Source: Mangifera indica (taxonomy: Eukaryota > Streptophyta > Magnoliopsida > Sapindales > Anacardiaceae). From it: a stretch of DNA of 64,000 nucleotides. Numbering within the stretch: position 1 is the stretch's first letter; each line of letters begins with the position of its first letter. This document shows positions 36,630 through 49,500 of the stretch, one piece after another. The stretch lies in the NCBI RefSeq assembly GCF_011075055.1, contig NC_058147.1, positions 4,898,001-4,962,000 on the forward strand, written 5' to 3'. The notes under the pieces were generated by a model. The model was given only the letters and a program-made list of their open reading frames with translations, was not told the origin of the DNA and did no database searches. A program made the translations under genes and the position numbers.

Positions 36630-37380
36630 GGTTGGATGACTATTTCCCACTCAAGATTTGTTGAAAATTCTGTTCTCCGATCTATCAGTCAGTCTTACTA
36701 TTTAATCTTAACAGTAAAAGGGTAGAAAAGTAGTATAAAAGAACAGAAAAAATCATGCATTGAGAAAACAATTTTTGCTCAAATAAGTTTGATCATCAGC
36801 TATAGAAGAATATGAGTGGTAGATTGATTATCAATTCAAGCATCTATTGTCAAGTAGCTTTCTTCCAAGTCAGCGTGATCTAAGCTGCGTGTCCTCTTTA
36901 GTACGTCCTTAGACTAATCAAGTCTTCCATTTCAACTTCCAAGTTCCAATTCCAAATTCCAGCCCCCTTTAAGTGTTGGACTGCAATTTTCCAAATTAAA
37001 TTCAATAAATTTCGCCTGTGATTGGGAAGAGAGGTAAAAGTCAGAGTAAGAGAGGTGACTAGAAAACAATTTTCCAGATTTAAAAGTTCATTCCTCTACC
37101 CCTCTCCCAACTCTAGGGTTGTAAACTCTTTTCTATATCATCACCTCCCCAACTTTTTAAAAAATTTTAGTTACACCCAATTTCCTTTGTCCTTCACTCT
37201 GGCGACATTTGCAGTTTTTGGCGATCAGATCTCTTCCTTCTGGTGATTGTCTTTTCACTTATTGGCTGTTTTCATTGAGGATGAAGATAAAAGGTTTTTG
37301 TTGACGAAGATGATTGGTCTTCGTCTGATGAAAACTAGGACGACGGTGATCGACAAAGGCCCTTTCTAATATTATTCAAA
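36630..37380. repeat. Probable worn MULE remnant between SC35 and the receptor kinase
   Basis: The left end GGTTGGATGACTATTTCCCA resembles the GGCCAAACGACTATTTCCC terminus at 14385. The following 'cagtaaaagggtagaaaagtag' and the later pyrimidine-rich, GATGAAG-rich interior also resemble that family. The right inverted repeat is not clear. Unit B shares the left part at about 54741-55130 but differs after that. Confidence 0.4.
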
Positions 37381-37530
37381 CAAATAATATTCATTTGATT
37401 CAAAAGAAAAATTTTTTGTCATCAATTTAAGCTCATTTTCTTTTCGTTTAATTCTTGTGGACTTTGGGCAGGCAAAAAAATTTCAAGCTCCTACTTCCGA
37501 ATATTATTCAAACGAGTCAAATACGCAGAT

Positions 37531-37536
37531 GGTCAA
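37531..37536 (-). promoter_or_regulatory. W-box (TTGACC) upstream of receptor kinase A
   Basis: TTGACC on the minus strand about 215 bases upstream of the ATG, a core site for WRKY factors. Copy B has a different W-box, TTTGACC, at 56972-56978, where copy A reads AGATCAA. Functional relevance is inferred only. Confidence 0.3.
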
Positions 37537-37694
37537 ACTTCTGCAAAGAGTCTACATATGTGAGGAAATTAGATGCAGTGACCAAAGATCAAAGTCTTCA
37601 GAGAAAATCATAAGTAATTTTTTTTTGTCTTTTAATATTAATTGCACAGTGGAAATTAGATAGAGAGTTAGCCCAACTCTACTAAGTTGCTGGC

Positions 37695-37702
37695 TATAAA
37701 TA
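37695..37702 (+). promoter_or_regulatory. TATA box of receptor kinase A
   Basis: TATAAATA lies 55 bases before the ATG. Copy B has TATAAACA at the same relative place. Confidence 0.55.
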
Positions 37703-37749
37703 AGAGGGAATTTGTATATTATCAGCACAAAATTAAAAAAGAAACAGAC

Positions 37750-40700
37750 ATGGACAAATTAAGCTTTGAAAAACTACTTACCTCCCTCTTCCTTGTCCAA
37801 TTGTTGTGTTTTGTTGCTTCTGCCTCTTCAGTAGAAGAGGCAAACGCTCTCCTAAAATGGAAAGCTAGCTTTGAAAACCAAACAAAATCTCGGTTAACTT
37901 CATGGACTCTGCTTTCTCCTAGTGCCACCAACTCTAAGCCACTCACAACCCCATGTGCTTGGCTTGGAATTTCATGCAATTTAGTTGGAAGCGTCATCAA
38001 AATAAACCTTACTAGTTTCGGTTTAAATGGTACGTTGTATGAGTTTTCAGCTTCCTTTTTCCCAAATCTTGAATATGTTGATCTCGCAGTAAATTCACTC
38101 TCTGGTGTTATTCCATCTCAAATTGGTAACCTGTCAAAGCTCATTTATCTTGATCTATCCTTTAATCAATTCTCTGGACAAATCCCACCTGAAATTGGTC
38201 TCCTGACAAATCTTCAGATCCTGCACCTTGTTGAAAACCAATTGAATGACTCAATTCCATCTGAAATTGGTCAGTGTCGATCTCTTAATGAACTTGCCTT
38301 GTCTAGCAACAGTCTAGACGGTCAAATTCCTGCTTCTCTGGGTAATCTGAACAACTTGGTGAGGTTATATCTCTTCAATAATTCGCTTTCAGGTTTCATT
38401 CCTGTAGAAATGGGAAATTTAACCAATTTGGTGGAACTTTACATGGATACCAACCGTCTTACAGGCCTCATTCCTTCCAGTTTTGGAAATTTTACAAAGC
38501 TTATTGTGTTGCATGCCTTTCACAATCAACTTTCTGGTCCCATTCCTGAAGAATTAGGAAATTTGAAGTGTCTTGAACATCTAAGCCTTCATACCAACAA
38601 CCTTTTTGGCTCTATTCCAGCATCATTGGGTGGCCTCATGAACCTCACCTACCTTCATCTCTATGAAAATCAGCTTTCTGGTCTCATTCCTACAGAGCTT
38701 GGAAACTTGAAATCTCTCACAGATCTAGAGTTGAATGTAAACCAATTGAATGGTTCGCTTCCTCCTTCATTTGGCAATTTGATTAATTTAGAAATGTTAT
38801 ATCTTCGTCAAAACCAACTTTCTGGATCCATTCCTCTAGAAATGGGAAATCTCATGAAATTGTCAGTATTGCAACTAGACACAAACCAGTTTACTGGTCC
38901 TCTGCCTAACATTTGCCAAGGTGGTTCACTTGCAAACTTCACTGCAAGCAACAATAATCTCACAGGTAACATCCCTAAAAGCTTGAAAAACTGCACAAGC
39001 TTGGTAAGAGTCCGTCTTCAAGTCAACCAACTCACTGGAGATTTAGCAGCAGAGTTCGGTATCTACCCAAAGTTGAGCTTCATAGACATAAGCCATAACA
39101 AATTCCATGGTGAAATATCATCAAAATGGGGAAGTTGTCCAAATTTAAGTTCCTTACTCGTGGCAAGGAATAATATAACTGGAACCATACCACCAGAGAT
39201 TGGAAATGCAGCTCAACTACAATCACTTGATCTTTCTTCCAACAGTTTAGTTGGGGAGATTCCAAAGACTTTGAGAAAGTTGACTTTTCTTACGAAGGTC
39301 AACTTAAGTGACAATCAACTTTCCGGTGTTATACCTCAAGAAATTGGGCTACTAGTTAATCTTGAGTCTTTGGACCTGTCCTCAAACAAATTGAGTCAGG
39401 CAATGCCGGAAGATCTAGGAAACTTGCTCAAGCTGCACTACCTGAATTTGAGCAATAACAAATTTAGCAAAGAAATTCCAATTCAGTTTGAGAAGTTATT
39501 TCACTTGTCTCAGTTAGATTTGAGTCATAATTCTCTTGGAGGAGAGATACCATCGCAAATAAGCCATTTGCAGAGCCTGGAGCTCCTAAATCTCTCCCAT
39601 AATTCTCTTACTGGTTCCATTCCGAACAGTTTTGAGGAAATGAGGGGTTTGTTGTATGGTGACGTATCCTACAATCAGTTGAAGGGCCCTATTCCTGAGA
39701 GCAAAGCATTTCAAGATGCTGATATGTTACAAGGGAACAAGGGATTGTGCGGTAATGTTCAGGGATTCCCACCATGCACATCTCCTGTCACTTACAAACA
39801 TAAAAATGGAAAGGTCAAAAAATTGGTGTTTTCAATTATATTCCCTCTTTTGTTAGTTCTTCTGTTTGCACTCGGGGTTTACTTAATTTTTCAGAAAAGA
39901 AGGAAAAACAAATCAGCTGAACAAAGCAGTGAGGAGGATGGCGAGCTTTTCTTGGTGCCAATTGTTGATGGAAGAATTTTGTACAAAGAAATCATGGATT
40001 CAACCAAAGCTTTTGATGCTAGGTACTGTATTGGGAAAGGAGGATACAGTAGCGTTTATAAGGCCATGCTGCCATCAGGTAGCATAGTAGCTGTTAAAAA
40101 ACTCCACCCGTTACCAAATGTTGAAATAACACATCAAAAGGAGTTTTTGAATGAGGTCAAGACTTTAACGGAGATACGACACCGAAACATTGTGAAGTTG
40201 TACGGCTTTTGCTCAAACAAGCAGCACTCTTTTTTAGTTTATGAGTATCTTGAAAGGGGTAGTTTGGCCACAATCTTGAGCAAAGAAGAAACCACTAAAG
40301 AATTGAATTGGTTCAAGAGGGTGAATATCGTCAGGGATGTGGCTCATGCGCTGTCTTACATGCATAATAATTGCTCTATTCCAATTGTTCATCGAGACAT
40401 ATCAAGCAACAACATTTTGCTTGACAAGGAATATGTGGCTCATGTTTCAGATTTTGGCACTGCTAAGCTGTTGAAGAGAGACTCATCCAATTGGACCGAA
40501 CTTGTTGGCACATATGGATACATTGCACCAGGTATTATAGCTCATCCTGAATTGCGTGCCTAATTTTAATATATGACATAATGTTTGTATAATGATGATT
40601 CAGACTGAATTTTTTATAGAGCTCGCTTATACAATGGAAGTTACAGAAAAATGTGATGTGTATAGTTTTGGAGTGATAGCAATAGAAGTGATTAAAGGAA

Positions 40701-40915
40701 AGCATCCAGGCGATATAATCTCTGCTCTATTGTCCCATTTAACAAGTGAGAGCATGCTGGTGAAAGATATTCTGGACCAACGACTTCCACTTCCTCCTCC
40801 TGAAGTTGAGGAGCAAGTGATGACCATTGTAAAGCTAGCAACTGCTTGCTTACATGTCAATCCACGATCTAGGCCATCCATGCACATGATTTCCCAGACG
40901 TTAGATCAGTTCTAG
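37750..40915 (+). CDS. MIK2-like LRR receptor kinase, copy A
   Basis: Two exons (37750-40531 and 40620-40915, 88-bp intron) encode 1025 residues. The frame is open 21 codons further upstream, but the ATG at 37750 matches copy B and starts a normal signal peptide ([15 protein letters not shown]). An LRR N-terminal cap with WLGISC is followed by about 23 leucine-rich repeats of the plant type (LxxNxLxGxIP). A membrane segment lies near residues 691-715 and a kinase from about 755: glycine loop [29 protein letters not shown] near 880 (RD kinase), DFGTAK near 900, GTYGYIAPE split by the intron. The family includes Arabidopsis MIK2, a plasma-membrane receptor for peptide and damage signals, but the ligand here is unknown. 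Compared with copy B, TAT is changed to TAG near the end and six residues are lost. All catalytic motifs are present. Confidence 0.9.
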
Positions 40916-42400
40916 AGCCCTTTATACTATTAAATCCGGATAAATAAATTGTATTGTAAAAGGTTAGGATCAAGTAGAGGAAATGTGAGGTTAAAAAAGC
41001 AACTGCTTCCACACTTAATAAATGCTCACAAATAAACATGGAGTTATATTATTCATTTTTAGCATTGAACTCAAATCATAAAGTTTGCGGAAAACAAGAT
41101 TGTGTAAAATTATGAATTGGGTTATGAATCGAATTAATATTATTAATGAAACATTATATGATATATAATATTATAATATAATCTAATTTAGAATTTTTAT
41201 CCAATGAAATAGTGAAAATAATAAATAAATAAACTAGAAATTTTATACTATGAAACTGAAAAAATAATAAATAACACATCAAAATCAGACTCAACCAAAA
41301 TCAAATTTGATCAAAATAATAAAGAATAATATTATATACACAATTTTATGTAAAAATAATAACATATAATCATTTGATTAGATAGTCAAAAATTAAAAAT
41401 AAAATAACATCTAATTATATAATGATATATTATTATTCATATATAAAATTGTGTACATAATTTTATTGGATTTAAAATTATATTTAATAAGCCGGTTGGA
41501 GTTTTTATAATCAAAATAGTAACAAATAAAAAAAAATTGAAACAACGTACAGAAAAGTGTTTCATGAAAATTCGTCCGGTAAACTCAGTTGTCATCTTCA
41601 AAATCGATATCTATTTCTATCAAACTCAACTACAAAGATGGACTGAAAAGAAGTACACAAGACACCTTCACTCTGGACTGCAGCTGAACAGCTGTAAGTA
41701 GTGGGGAGCAGTCATAATTTTACGACAGTGGTCCCAGTTAGAATATTTGTAGAAGTTAAAAAGAAACATAATATTTCCATATCATTTTTATATTCTTAGA
41801 AAGCGAGATACTTTTGTCATCTCTAAAGAAAATCATCTCAGAATTGAAGAGGAAATAAACTACCGCATGGCATTTACCCAGATTAAATGTAAAAACTGCG
41901 GTTCAACCGAGTGAAACATTATACGTTAACAGTTCAGATCAACAGGACAACAACTACACCAAAAAGACAACAGAATAGTACAGACAAGTTGTATAGGAAA
42001 AATAAACAACCGGGAGCAAAAACTTCTTGTTTACGTTCTTCAAAATCTTGGACAGACCATCTGAAGATACTAAGTTTCAACGGTTTTCATGAGGACCCGC
42101 TTCAAATTTTGAAGGCTATTCTACATCCAGTGCCCCAAGATACAGTAATACTTCCGAATAGTGAACAGGTAAGTAAGTTTGGGAGGGCAACAACACTTGC
42201 TACTACACACGAATTTACATCACTTCTTTGACAGATTTCGTGAGAAAATCCGCTTACAATATGGACTTGTTCGTAAGAAAGAGTGTGGTCGAGCAGCTTC
42301 AAGCGGTGCAGCATGAAGGGGACCCTGAAGATAGAAATTAAGGAGTAAGGTTCTATAAGTTTGGAAGACATCAAAGAAGCTGCTAGAAGGATGTCGCGCT
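40916..42400. other. Spacer downstream of receptor kinase A
   Basis: 3' flank, an AT-rich MITE-like repeat at 41327-41469, and a region that aligns with 60300-61840 in unit B. The 122-codon frame present in B at 60920-61288 is largely deleted here. No gene accepted. Confidence 0.5.
41327..41469. repeat. AT-rich MITE-like repeat, family 1 (short palindromic copy)
   Basis: The ends AATATTATATACACAATTTT and AAAATTGTGTACATAATTTT form an inverted repeat of about 20 bp around a 100-bp AT-rich core. This is the clearest member of the family and is absent from the aligned position in unit B. Confidence 0.6.
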
Positions 42401-44364
42401 TCAAACCTTGGTAACTGTCAATGCAGACTGAATGACATAATTGGCAAATGGATCTTGCAGCAACTGTTCAAAATGAGGCACAGACGGCAATTCATGGACA
42501 ACTTGTGATCGACTCTCTCCAAAATGCTTGAGGCATTTTTCCACAACATGACTGCTAAATTTTTGCTTTGATATGTGAATATAGCGGCCTTTGAACTGAG
42601 CAAGTAAGGTGGCTGTGACAGATGGGATCTTCAGCTCTATAATATATTGAACAACATAATTTATGCCACAGAATGATAAAAGTTTTCTGAGTCATAGAAT
42701 CAGATAAAACCCTGTTGCAGAACCAAAATAACTTTAAAAGCAACCACTTCTTGGATTAAATTACTGTCCAAGGTTAACAATGATACAAAAAAAAAAAAAA
42801 AAACCACGAAACAGGAAAATTAGCCTATGATACACAAGGGTATGCATTTATTTTGGGGTAAATACATGCACTAACAATGAACATTAATTTGTGTACTAAT
42901 GAGAACATAATATCATGTGATTAGGTGATTTTAAATTAGAGAAAAAATAATACTTAATCATATCATTACACATTATTATTAGTACATAAAATAATATTTA
43001 TTATTTATACACATAGTCTTACTTTGCTAGATTATATATTTAAATTGATATTTGGGTGTATGAACACATTGGAACACAACAAATGCTTTATAGAAAGGCA
43101 TTAAGTGACCAGTCCTCTTCTACCCAAATGCGGAGCGACCAAGGAAGCAACACTTTCTGTAAACATTAGCTTGATGGATGGAGAAACCTAGTGATTTAAG
43201 GTTGACAAATGTGAGTATCGACACCTAAGTTGGGAGACAAGAATAATTTATCAAGAAAATTCAGGGTGTGTAACAAAACTTATAGGCAATGGCCATGTCA
43301 ACGAGGCGAGAGGGCCAGATATGAGATGGGAAAATGAAGAAGGAAAGGATGGCCAATATTCTAAAACTTGGATTCCTTTTGATCAAGGTTCATGAAATTG
43401 TGTTGAAATCTACTTCCGCATTTTCAAATTTGATGCACATATGATGCCTAATTTCCACTCGAACATGCTGACAAGAGTGGATAGTTAAAAACCCTTGATA
43501 GTGGGAGATGAGAAAACAGGACATAATACTTAGCTGTGATGCAAATTCTTACACTTTCCTCTAAGAAAAATATATGAAAGCTACTCTTGGAAAAGATTCA
43601 CTGTGTGTGTGTGTGTGTAAGGAGAGTGAGCAACTCAGTTTCTTTTCAACAAATAGATAATCAGGTAGCATATCAATATAAGATGCAGATTGAGTAGCTT
43701 AGCCTACCTAATAACCAGCGCAACAGGCCAGATAAAAAGAAATTAATAATGAGATATTTCATGGAAATAAATATGTAATTGCTCAAAACCTAAGTAAAAC
43801 GGAACAATATTTTCAATTCCCACAATAACAAATGACCAATACCCAGCCAGCATAATGCATCCTAAAATATACAAATAAAGAGAATATTTGTCCCGAGGGC
43901 TTTGTCATTGAAATAGATGGATCAACATCTTAAAAATATTAGAATATATATAATAAAATTATACGTATCCATTTTGAATACACAAATAAGTATATATTTA
44001 ATATATATTATTATATAATTGAGTAATTTTGAATTAAAAATTAAAAAATACTCAATAAGTGAAGGCACACATAAATTATACATATTTATACACTTGAAAT
44101 GAATAAGTATAATACTGCTATATATATATATATATAGACACCATGTTTTATCATGTCCTGTAATGAGTTTGACTGTCAGAAAATAACAACAAGAATTAAC
44201 ACATTTTAGGTCATAGCCGAAGGGATCTTGAGCAAGGAGAAGACCATGATTGGAAATTTCAGTTAATAACTTATCACGAAGTTCACCAATTGAATGAGCA
44301 ATGCATCTTTGCAACACACAGCAACCATGCTGACGAGTTGCAATTTCAACACAAAACCTTGCAG
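42401..44364 (-). pseudogene. Pumilio (PUF) RNA-binding protein fragment, copy A
   Basis: Two exons remain. Exon 44364-44217 encodes FCVEIATRQHGCCVLQRCIA and LLLAQDPFG. Exon 42662-42401 encodes NYVVQYIIELKIPS, then KFSSHVVEKCLKHFG and LLQDPFANYVIQSALTVTKV before TGA. These are adjacent Puf repeats with the typical CCVLQ and NYVVQ and SSHVVEK helix cores. PUF proteins bind UGUA-containing mRNA and lower translation or stability. The piece is probably dead: the donor after DPFG reads CTATGA instead of GTATGA, the acceptor before NYVVQ is AT instead of AG, and no upstream or downstream repeats were found. The intron carries two AT-rich repeats. It lies antisense to and downstream of the receptor kinase, as in unit B. 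Confidence 0.75.
43938..44128. repeat. AT-rich MITE-like repeat, family 1
   Basis: Lies in the Pumilio intron. Ends of the type AATAAAATTATACGTATCC and GAATAAGTATAAT flank a core with 'ttgaattaaaaattaaaaaa'. Present at the same place in unit B (63377-63560), so it predates the duplication. Confidence 0.55.
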
Positions 44365-46333
44365 CTGAATAAAAAATAAACTGCAGAAAAAATTGTCAGA
44401 AAAAACAAGAAGAAAAAAGCTAAAAATTTAGAATATCTATTGACAGTAGAATAGCAGGTCCAGCAAACTATCTATTCTTTCATTGAAAAGCATACATCTA
44501 GTTAAAATCTTCACTTTTTCAATCAGAAGATTGGAAGCCATTAATAAAAAACAATCAAACATTTGAAAGGAGAATATTTTAGTAATCAATGCTTACGGAA
44601 AAAGACATGAAGTAAAGATAAATTTTATCTTCTTAAATTGATTTTAAGTTCATCTTGCCATCACTGGGTTGGAGTTGTCACAAATATGACAGGGTTCAGG
44701 TTGGATTTGTACGGATGGGCTAATCCAGTAATAGGAATTATATGTGTATAATATTCTTGGTGCTTATATTGTTAACAGATGAATGGACTTTATCTCCCTG
44801 GATCCCCTCTGGCTGCAGAGCACCAAACATGGCCAGCTCCAAGAATTTAGAGGCTGTGAATTGTTGGTCCTGAATCCATGCATATGTATGTACCAAGCAA
44901 AAATTGTATAAACTATGCAAGCAGGCGCTTGAGCCTAATGATGATCAGAATTTCCATAAAAGCTCCAACACCTACACTGACAGAGGATTATGAATTGGCA
45001 GGGCAAGTCTACCGAACTAGGAGAATCGTTAATTTGTACGTAAAGAAGTTTGTGCCTGATCAACATGAAGCCAGAATTTTTGCTGGCCCCTTACACACAT
45101 GGACTAATCACTGTTAATCAGTTTGCCTATTAGTTAAACTATCCTAAGCATGTTGATAGTAATCTTGCAAACTAATCAATCCCACACAACAAGAAAAACG
45201 ACCGCATAGGAAAAACAATGAAATGAACTTAACAAAATATTGGTACGTGTGAATAATAGTGATAAATTAAGAAAATAGTTCAAGCAACAAAGAGGTGTTA
45301 AATCCTTCCCAGGCAATTAGAGGTGCCCTTCCTCCCAAGGTAGAAGTCCCGATCAAATACTCTAACCAGATTTTCCCTCTTTTTTTACTTCATGTTGTCC
45401 CTTTTTTTTGTCATATCTTAAAATCCGATCTTAATTCAAATTCTATTAAATCATTGATTTTCTAAATATAATGCAATCATAATTCTTTCATTATTCAAAT
45501 ATTATCATAATCTTTAATTATTGTTATTATAATCTTAAATTAGGAATTCAATTCCATTAAAATGTTTTGGGTTTAATTGAAACATGTATGGTTTGGAATT
45601 GATTAAGTGGATTGTGATTGGACTTGACTGGTGAATGATTGAGCATGATGCGTGAATTGTATTTAAGTTAACTCAATTAGGCTAAGGATCAAGTCTAATG
45701 GTTGGGTCTTGGTAATAAGTTCCGTTGGGGTTTGAGTGTGAGCGGTTTAGTAGTTGGACTAGTTATTAGTATGTGGGTGTGAGTGGTAATTAACACCTAA
45801 TGCAAATTGGGTTGCATTGTTATTGTGGAATGGGATGATTGATTAGGTGGGTTTTTGGACTGAATTATTTCTTCATGATCCAATTCTTCTCTTCAGCTCT
45901 TTGTTTCACCTTTTTTAATCTTTCTCTTCATTCACTTCTAGTTTTGCCTCACTCCACAAAGGCTTAAGGCAAAGATGTGCATGATTGAGTTTCATTGGCT
46001 AGGATTCATCAGAGTCCATTGTTCGATTACTGAAATCTATCGATCTTTTGTTTTAGTTTAGAATTGAGTTTGTGTGTTTTGTCATCAACAACTTCAATTC
46101 CATCATGGTTCCTTATTTGTCAACATTATTAAAATACATCATCTTTAAGTCATGGTGTGTTCTTTCATTATTTTAAAGTCTCTAACCAAACAATTCAAAC
46201 TAGTGTCTATAATGTCCCAACGTATCTATAACCATCCCTATAATCTTCTCCAAATCAATATTATTATTCTCCAAATTCATAATGTACTGTGAAGATTTTA
46301 CTTGCCACACTATGAAACACTATTACTTAGCTA
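44365..46333. other. Spacer between the duplicated units
   Basis: The first 400 bases align with the right end of the window. The minus strand at 44780-44920 has about 40 open codons (FTASKFLELAMFGALQPEG) that look coding but have no recognised family. Short frames such as 44878-45117 are not supported. No transposon termini seen up to the MULE at 46343. Confidence 0.4.
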
Positions 46334-46342
46334 ATAATTTAA

Positions 46343-47861
46343 GGCCAAAGGACTTATTCCCAACCAAGTTTTGATGCATTCCCAAATACCCACCCTCAAC
46401 TTTTAAAAATCTCAAATACCCACCCTCAACTTTTAAAAATCTCAAATACCCACCCTCAACTTTTAAAAATCTCAAATACCCACTTATCATCCAACTTTTA
46501 TTACATTTAGCTATTAATTAAAAGGGCAAAAATGTCATTTCATCATTAATATTAACAAATATAATTTTAACCCATTTTCTCTCCCAAATTTTGAAAATTA
46601 ACAATTTCACTTCAGCTTCAACTTTTCCAATTTTGAAAAATAACTTTTTCCCTTCACCATAGTTTTTTTTAAATTCCCTCTCAAGTCACTGTCTTTGTCT
46701 TTGGCGATGCTCTCTTCCCACCCTAAACCTTGGTCAGCACTCGCTCTTTCTCCTAAGTGGTATCTCTAATGATTCTATCATGATTTTTTGACTAAAAAGC
46801 GAGCAAGAGATTTGGATCTCCCACTCATTTTTGCGGCGTCATTGCCCTTCCTTAGGTGGTTGACGATGTCGTGTTGCAGGAGAAAGGAAAGGGTTGAGGT
46901 TTCTGATTTGTGCTCAAGAATGTCAAATCATTCCTTGGATTTCTTCAAATCGAAAAATCAACATCGGATCGTTGCTTGATTATTGTCGGCACTGCCAACT
47001 TTCTTTGTCAGCTTTCTTAGTTGACAACACGGACAGTGCCTTGGATTTCTTTGTTGGTCAAAGATGAAGGGAGAAGCCGCCAAAGGTGGAGTGAGAAAAT
47101 GGTGGAATATAAGGGTGCAACTGTGATGTTTCTAAAGTTTGGGGGCCACAAAAGATGAAATTTTGAGTAATAGGAAATGGTGGAATATAGTAATTTTTTT
47201 AATAATACACTCGTCTAGACCGTCGTCATCATCTAGACAAAGAGTTTCAACTCTTCATCTAGATTTCATCAAATTCAAATATCATTGATCAGAGGAAAAC
47301 CACTGGAGGGAGAGAGATTGGCCGTCATTGGCCAAAAATTTGTCGGCGAAATTTGAAACCCTAGGTTGGGAGGAAATGTCACTTTCACAACTTAATTTTG
47401 AGAGAAAATTGTTAGTTTTTCAAACAAAGGAGTAAAATAATATAAACTTTTATTTTTTAAATATTATTGTTAAATAACGATTTTACCCTTAACTTTAACT
47501 AAAAATGTTAACAAATTTTAGCTCATGAGTGGGTGTTTAGGTTTTTGAAAATTAAAGGGTAAGACTTTGAAATTTTACTATACCTTGAGTGGGAATAATT
47601 CTTTTGGCCTTTTGAGTAATAGGAAACCCTAGGTCAAGGGGGAAAATGTCATTTTTCTGAATAATATACTCTTTCATTAAATTTTTGTTTTTCATGGGTA
47701 TGTATAGATAGATGTTAATAAAGGTAAAATAGTAATTTATCATTAAATTAATAGAATTGATTAATTTTAATCGCTAATAGGTGGGCATTTTGGTTTTTGA
47801 AAGGTTGAGGGTGGGAGTTTGGGAGTACATAAAAACTTGGGTGGGAATAGGTCCTTTGGCC
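46343..47861. mobile_element. Composite Mutator-like element with 9-bp target duplication
   Basis: Begins GGCCAAAGGACTTATTCCCA and ends with the inverted GTGGGAATAGGTCCTTTGGCC-type terminus. Inverted ends of about 100 bp match imperfectly. It is flanked by the perfect 9-bp duplication ATAATTTAA (46334-46342 and 47862-47870). An additional internal right terminus ends at 47609. The sequence after it (from 47610, TTTTGAGTAATAGG) repeats that at 47161, so part of the element is duplicated with a period of about 450 bp. No transposase. It lies just left of the start of duplicated unit B. Confidence 0.8.
46383..46472. repeat. Three perfect 30-bp tandem repeats in the MULE terminus
   Basis: The unit starting CAAATACCCACCCTCAAC is repeated exactly three times with a partial fourth. 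The other end of the element has only one copy of the matching sequence, so the expansion arose within the terminal repeat. Confidence 0.9.
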
Positions 47862-48899
47862 ATAATTTAATTTGCACCTCATTTGTTAACAAAATGAAAA
47901 CTGAAAGGATGAGATTACCATGAGAAGAGCTAATAATCAAAAAAGGTAGTTTTTTTTCCCTAATAAGCTATTGATTTTGAATCTCATTTCATGTGGTTAT
48001 TACTGTTCGTCTTGTTGATGCTGTCGACATTATTTTCATTATAATTATATTCACTAAATCTATCATGATTTTCATCATTATTTTGGGTTTATCATTTTAG
48101 ATCTTAATTTGAGAAGCAGGCTACTTTTTAATTTAGGACATTTTAGTTGCACGACAAAGTGATTAGATAGTGTCCTACTTCATTGATACATTCGATTGTT
48201 ATTTGACATCTAAAGTATTGTTAATGAACCCAAAAATAAAAAAGGTTTAATTAAATGACATATAATGTGATGGGATATAAGTGACAGTGTAGTACAGGCA
48301 TGTTCTTTTTTCCTTATCAATTTTCTTTCATATTATTGGTTTTTCATTATATATATATGCTGCCTCATCCATACTTTAGTTGATTAATAGTTCATGTCAA
48401 ACAATTTATTCCTTTGATTTTATTGTTTTCAAGCTGCCCTTTCAGTTCCATAGGAAAGTTCAGTGCTTACTAAAAATATCAGATGGTATTCATGACTCAT
48501 GTTTATGTGCTTAAGTTAGATTTTAGTAAAGAGTTCATAGTATCATGCGTAGTTTTCTTTAGTGTTTGCATTTGGATAACAAGTTAACTGGTGTCTATTT
48601 TGATGGGATGATACAAGTAGCTGATTTACAATGTGGAGGTACTTGGTTTGGGGTGGATTATTGTTTGTCACTAATACTACCATTAATTTGTTATATTTGT
48701 TGTGTATGCCTCCAATAAAAATATCACACGTATATCAATCATTATGCTTGAATATACTGACAGAATTCAAAATCGTAGACACTGACAAAAAGAATATATG
48801 TTAATATATAAGGATGAATATAGCGATAAGGACAAAAACAGGGATTTTAGGAGGAGAAGCCGCAATAAAGCAAAGATAGATATGATCGTGATAGACACA

Positions 48900-49500
48900 C
48901 AATATTTTTAAAATCGCACCAGTGAATGAATTAATTATCTCATTAGTTTATAGTTTAATTGGTTTAGTTGATTAGTTTAATTTATTATCAAATTATAAAA
49001 ATAAATTTTATTTAAAAATTTATAAAAAAAAAATTAATCAAGATACCCACACTTATAGAAATTAGAACATATCTTTTTTAAAGAGTAACAATTATTCATT
49101 TGATTTCAATGAAACAATTAAAATAAAAAAAGTTTTAATCTTATGATAAAAAAACGTAATTTTATAAATTATTGTCTATATAATACATTTCAATGGATAT
49201 GAGATACTTTTTTTCTTTTTATTTAATTTTTGAACTTATTTTTCTTACAAATCTTTAGAAATTTATCTAATTTAACAAAAAATAATCAAATTACTCAAAA
49301 ATAATTAAAATTTAAAAAATTCAAAAATCAAACCCAGTTAAATCTGGTTTTGACCTATTCATCTAGTCAAACCCAGTTTTTTATTGGATTTGACCGAATC
49401 AATAGTAAAACTAATTTTTTATATTAATCAAATCGGATTTGAAGTCGATCCCTGATTCAACAGGTTAAACTAGTCAATTTGGTCCAGTTTTTAAATCATT
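48900..49500. mobile_element. 600-bp MULE-like repeat inserted in pseudo-exon 6
   Basis: Ends are imperfect inverted repeats of about 20 bp (AATATTTTTAAAATCGCACC and the inverse of GGTCCAGTTTTTAAATCATT). The flanks ATAGACACA and ACAGTTACA correspond to the single ACAGATACA of the intact gene, giving a diverged 9-bp target duplication. A second, end-trimmed copy lies at 56364-56880. AT-rich, no coding capacity. Confidence 0.65.

Larger units (their letters stand above)
34146..44760 (+). repeat. Segmental duplication, unit A
   Basis: This block aligns in order and orientation with 47940-64000: SC35 intron 5 to 3' end, receptor kinase with promoter and downstream region, and antisense Pumilio fragment. 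Differences are mostly insertions in unit B (a 600-bp repeat, a MITE, a copia element, a promoter repeat) and small deletions, for example about 375 bp of intron 5 absent from B and about 190 bp near 44.43-44.62 kb absent from B. Confidence 0.85.

Noticed and set aside
43922..44317. 131-codon minus-strand frame as one gene
   Set aside because: Only its first third is the Pumilio exon; the rest reads through the intron and an AT-rich repeat.
44738..44920. 60-codon frame resembling a QLQ-type motif (QQFTASKFLEL)
   Set aside because: Similarity is too short and the typical following residues of a QLQ domain are absent; noted only in the spacer entry.
46383..46472. Regular 30-bp repeats considered as a CRISPR-like array
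   Set aside because: There are no spacers between the units; it is a simple tandem expansion inside a plant transposon terminus.
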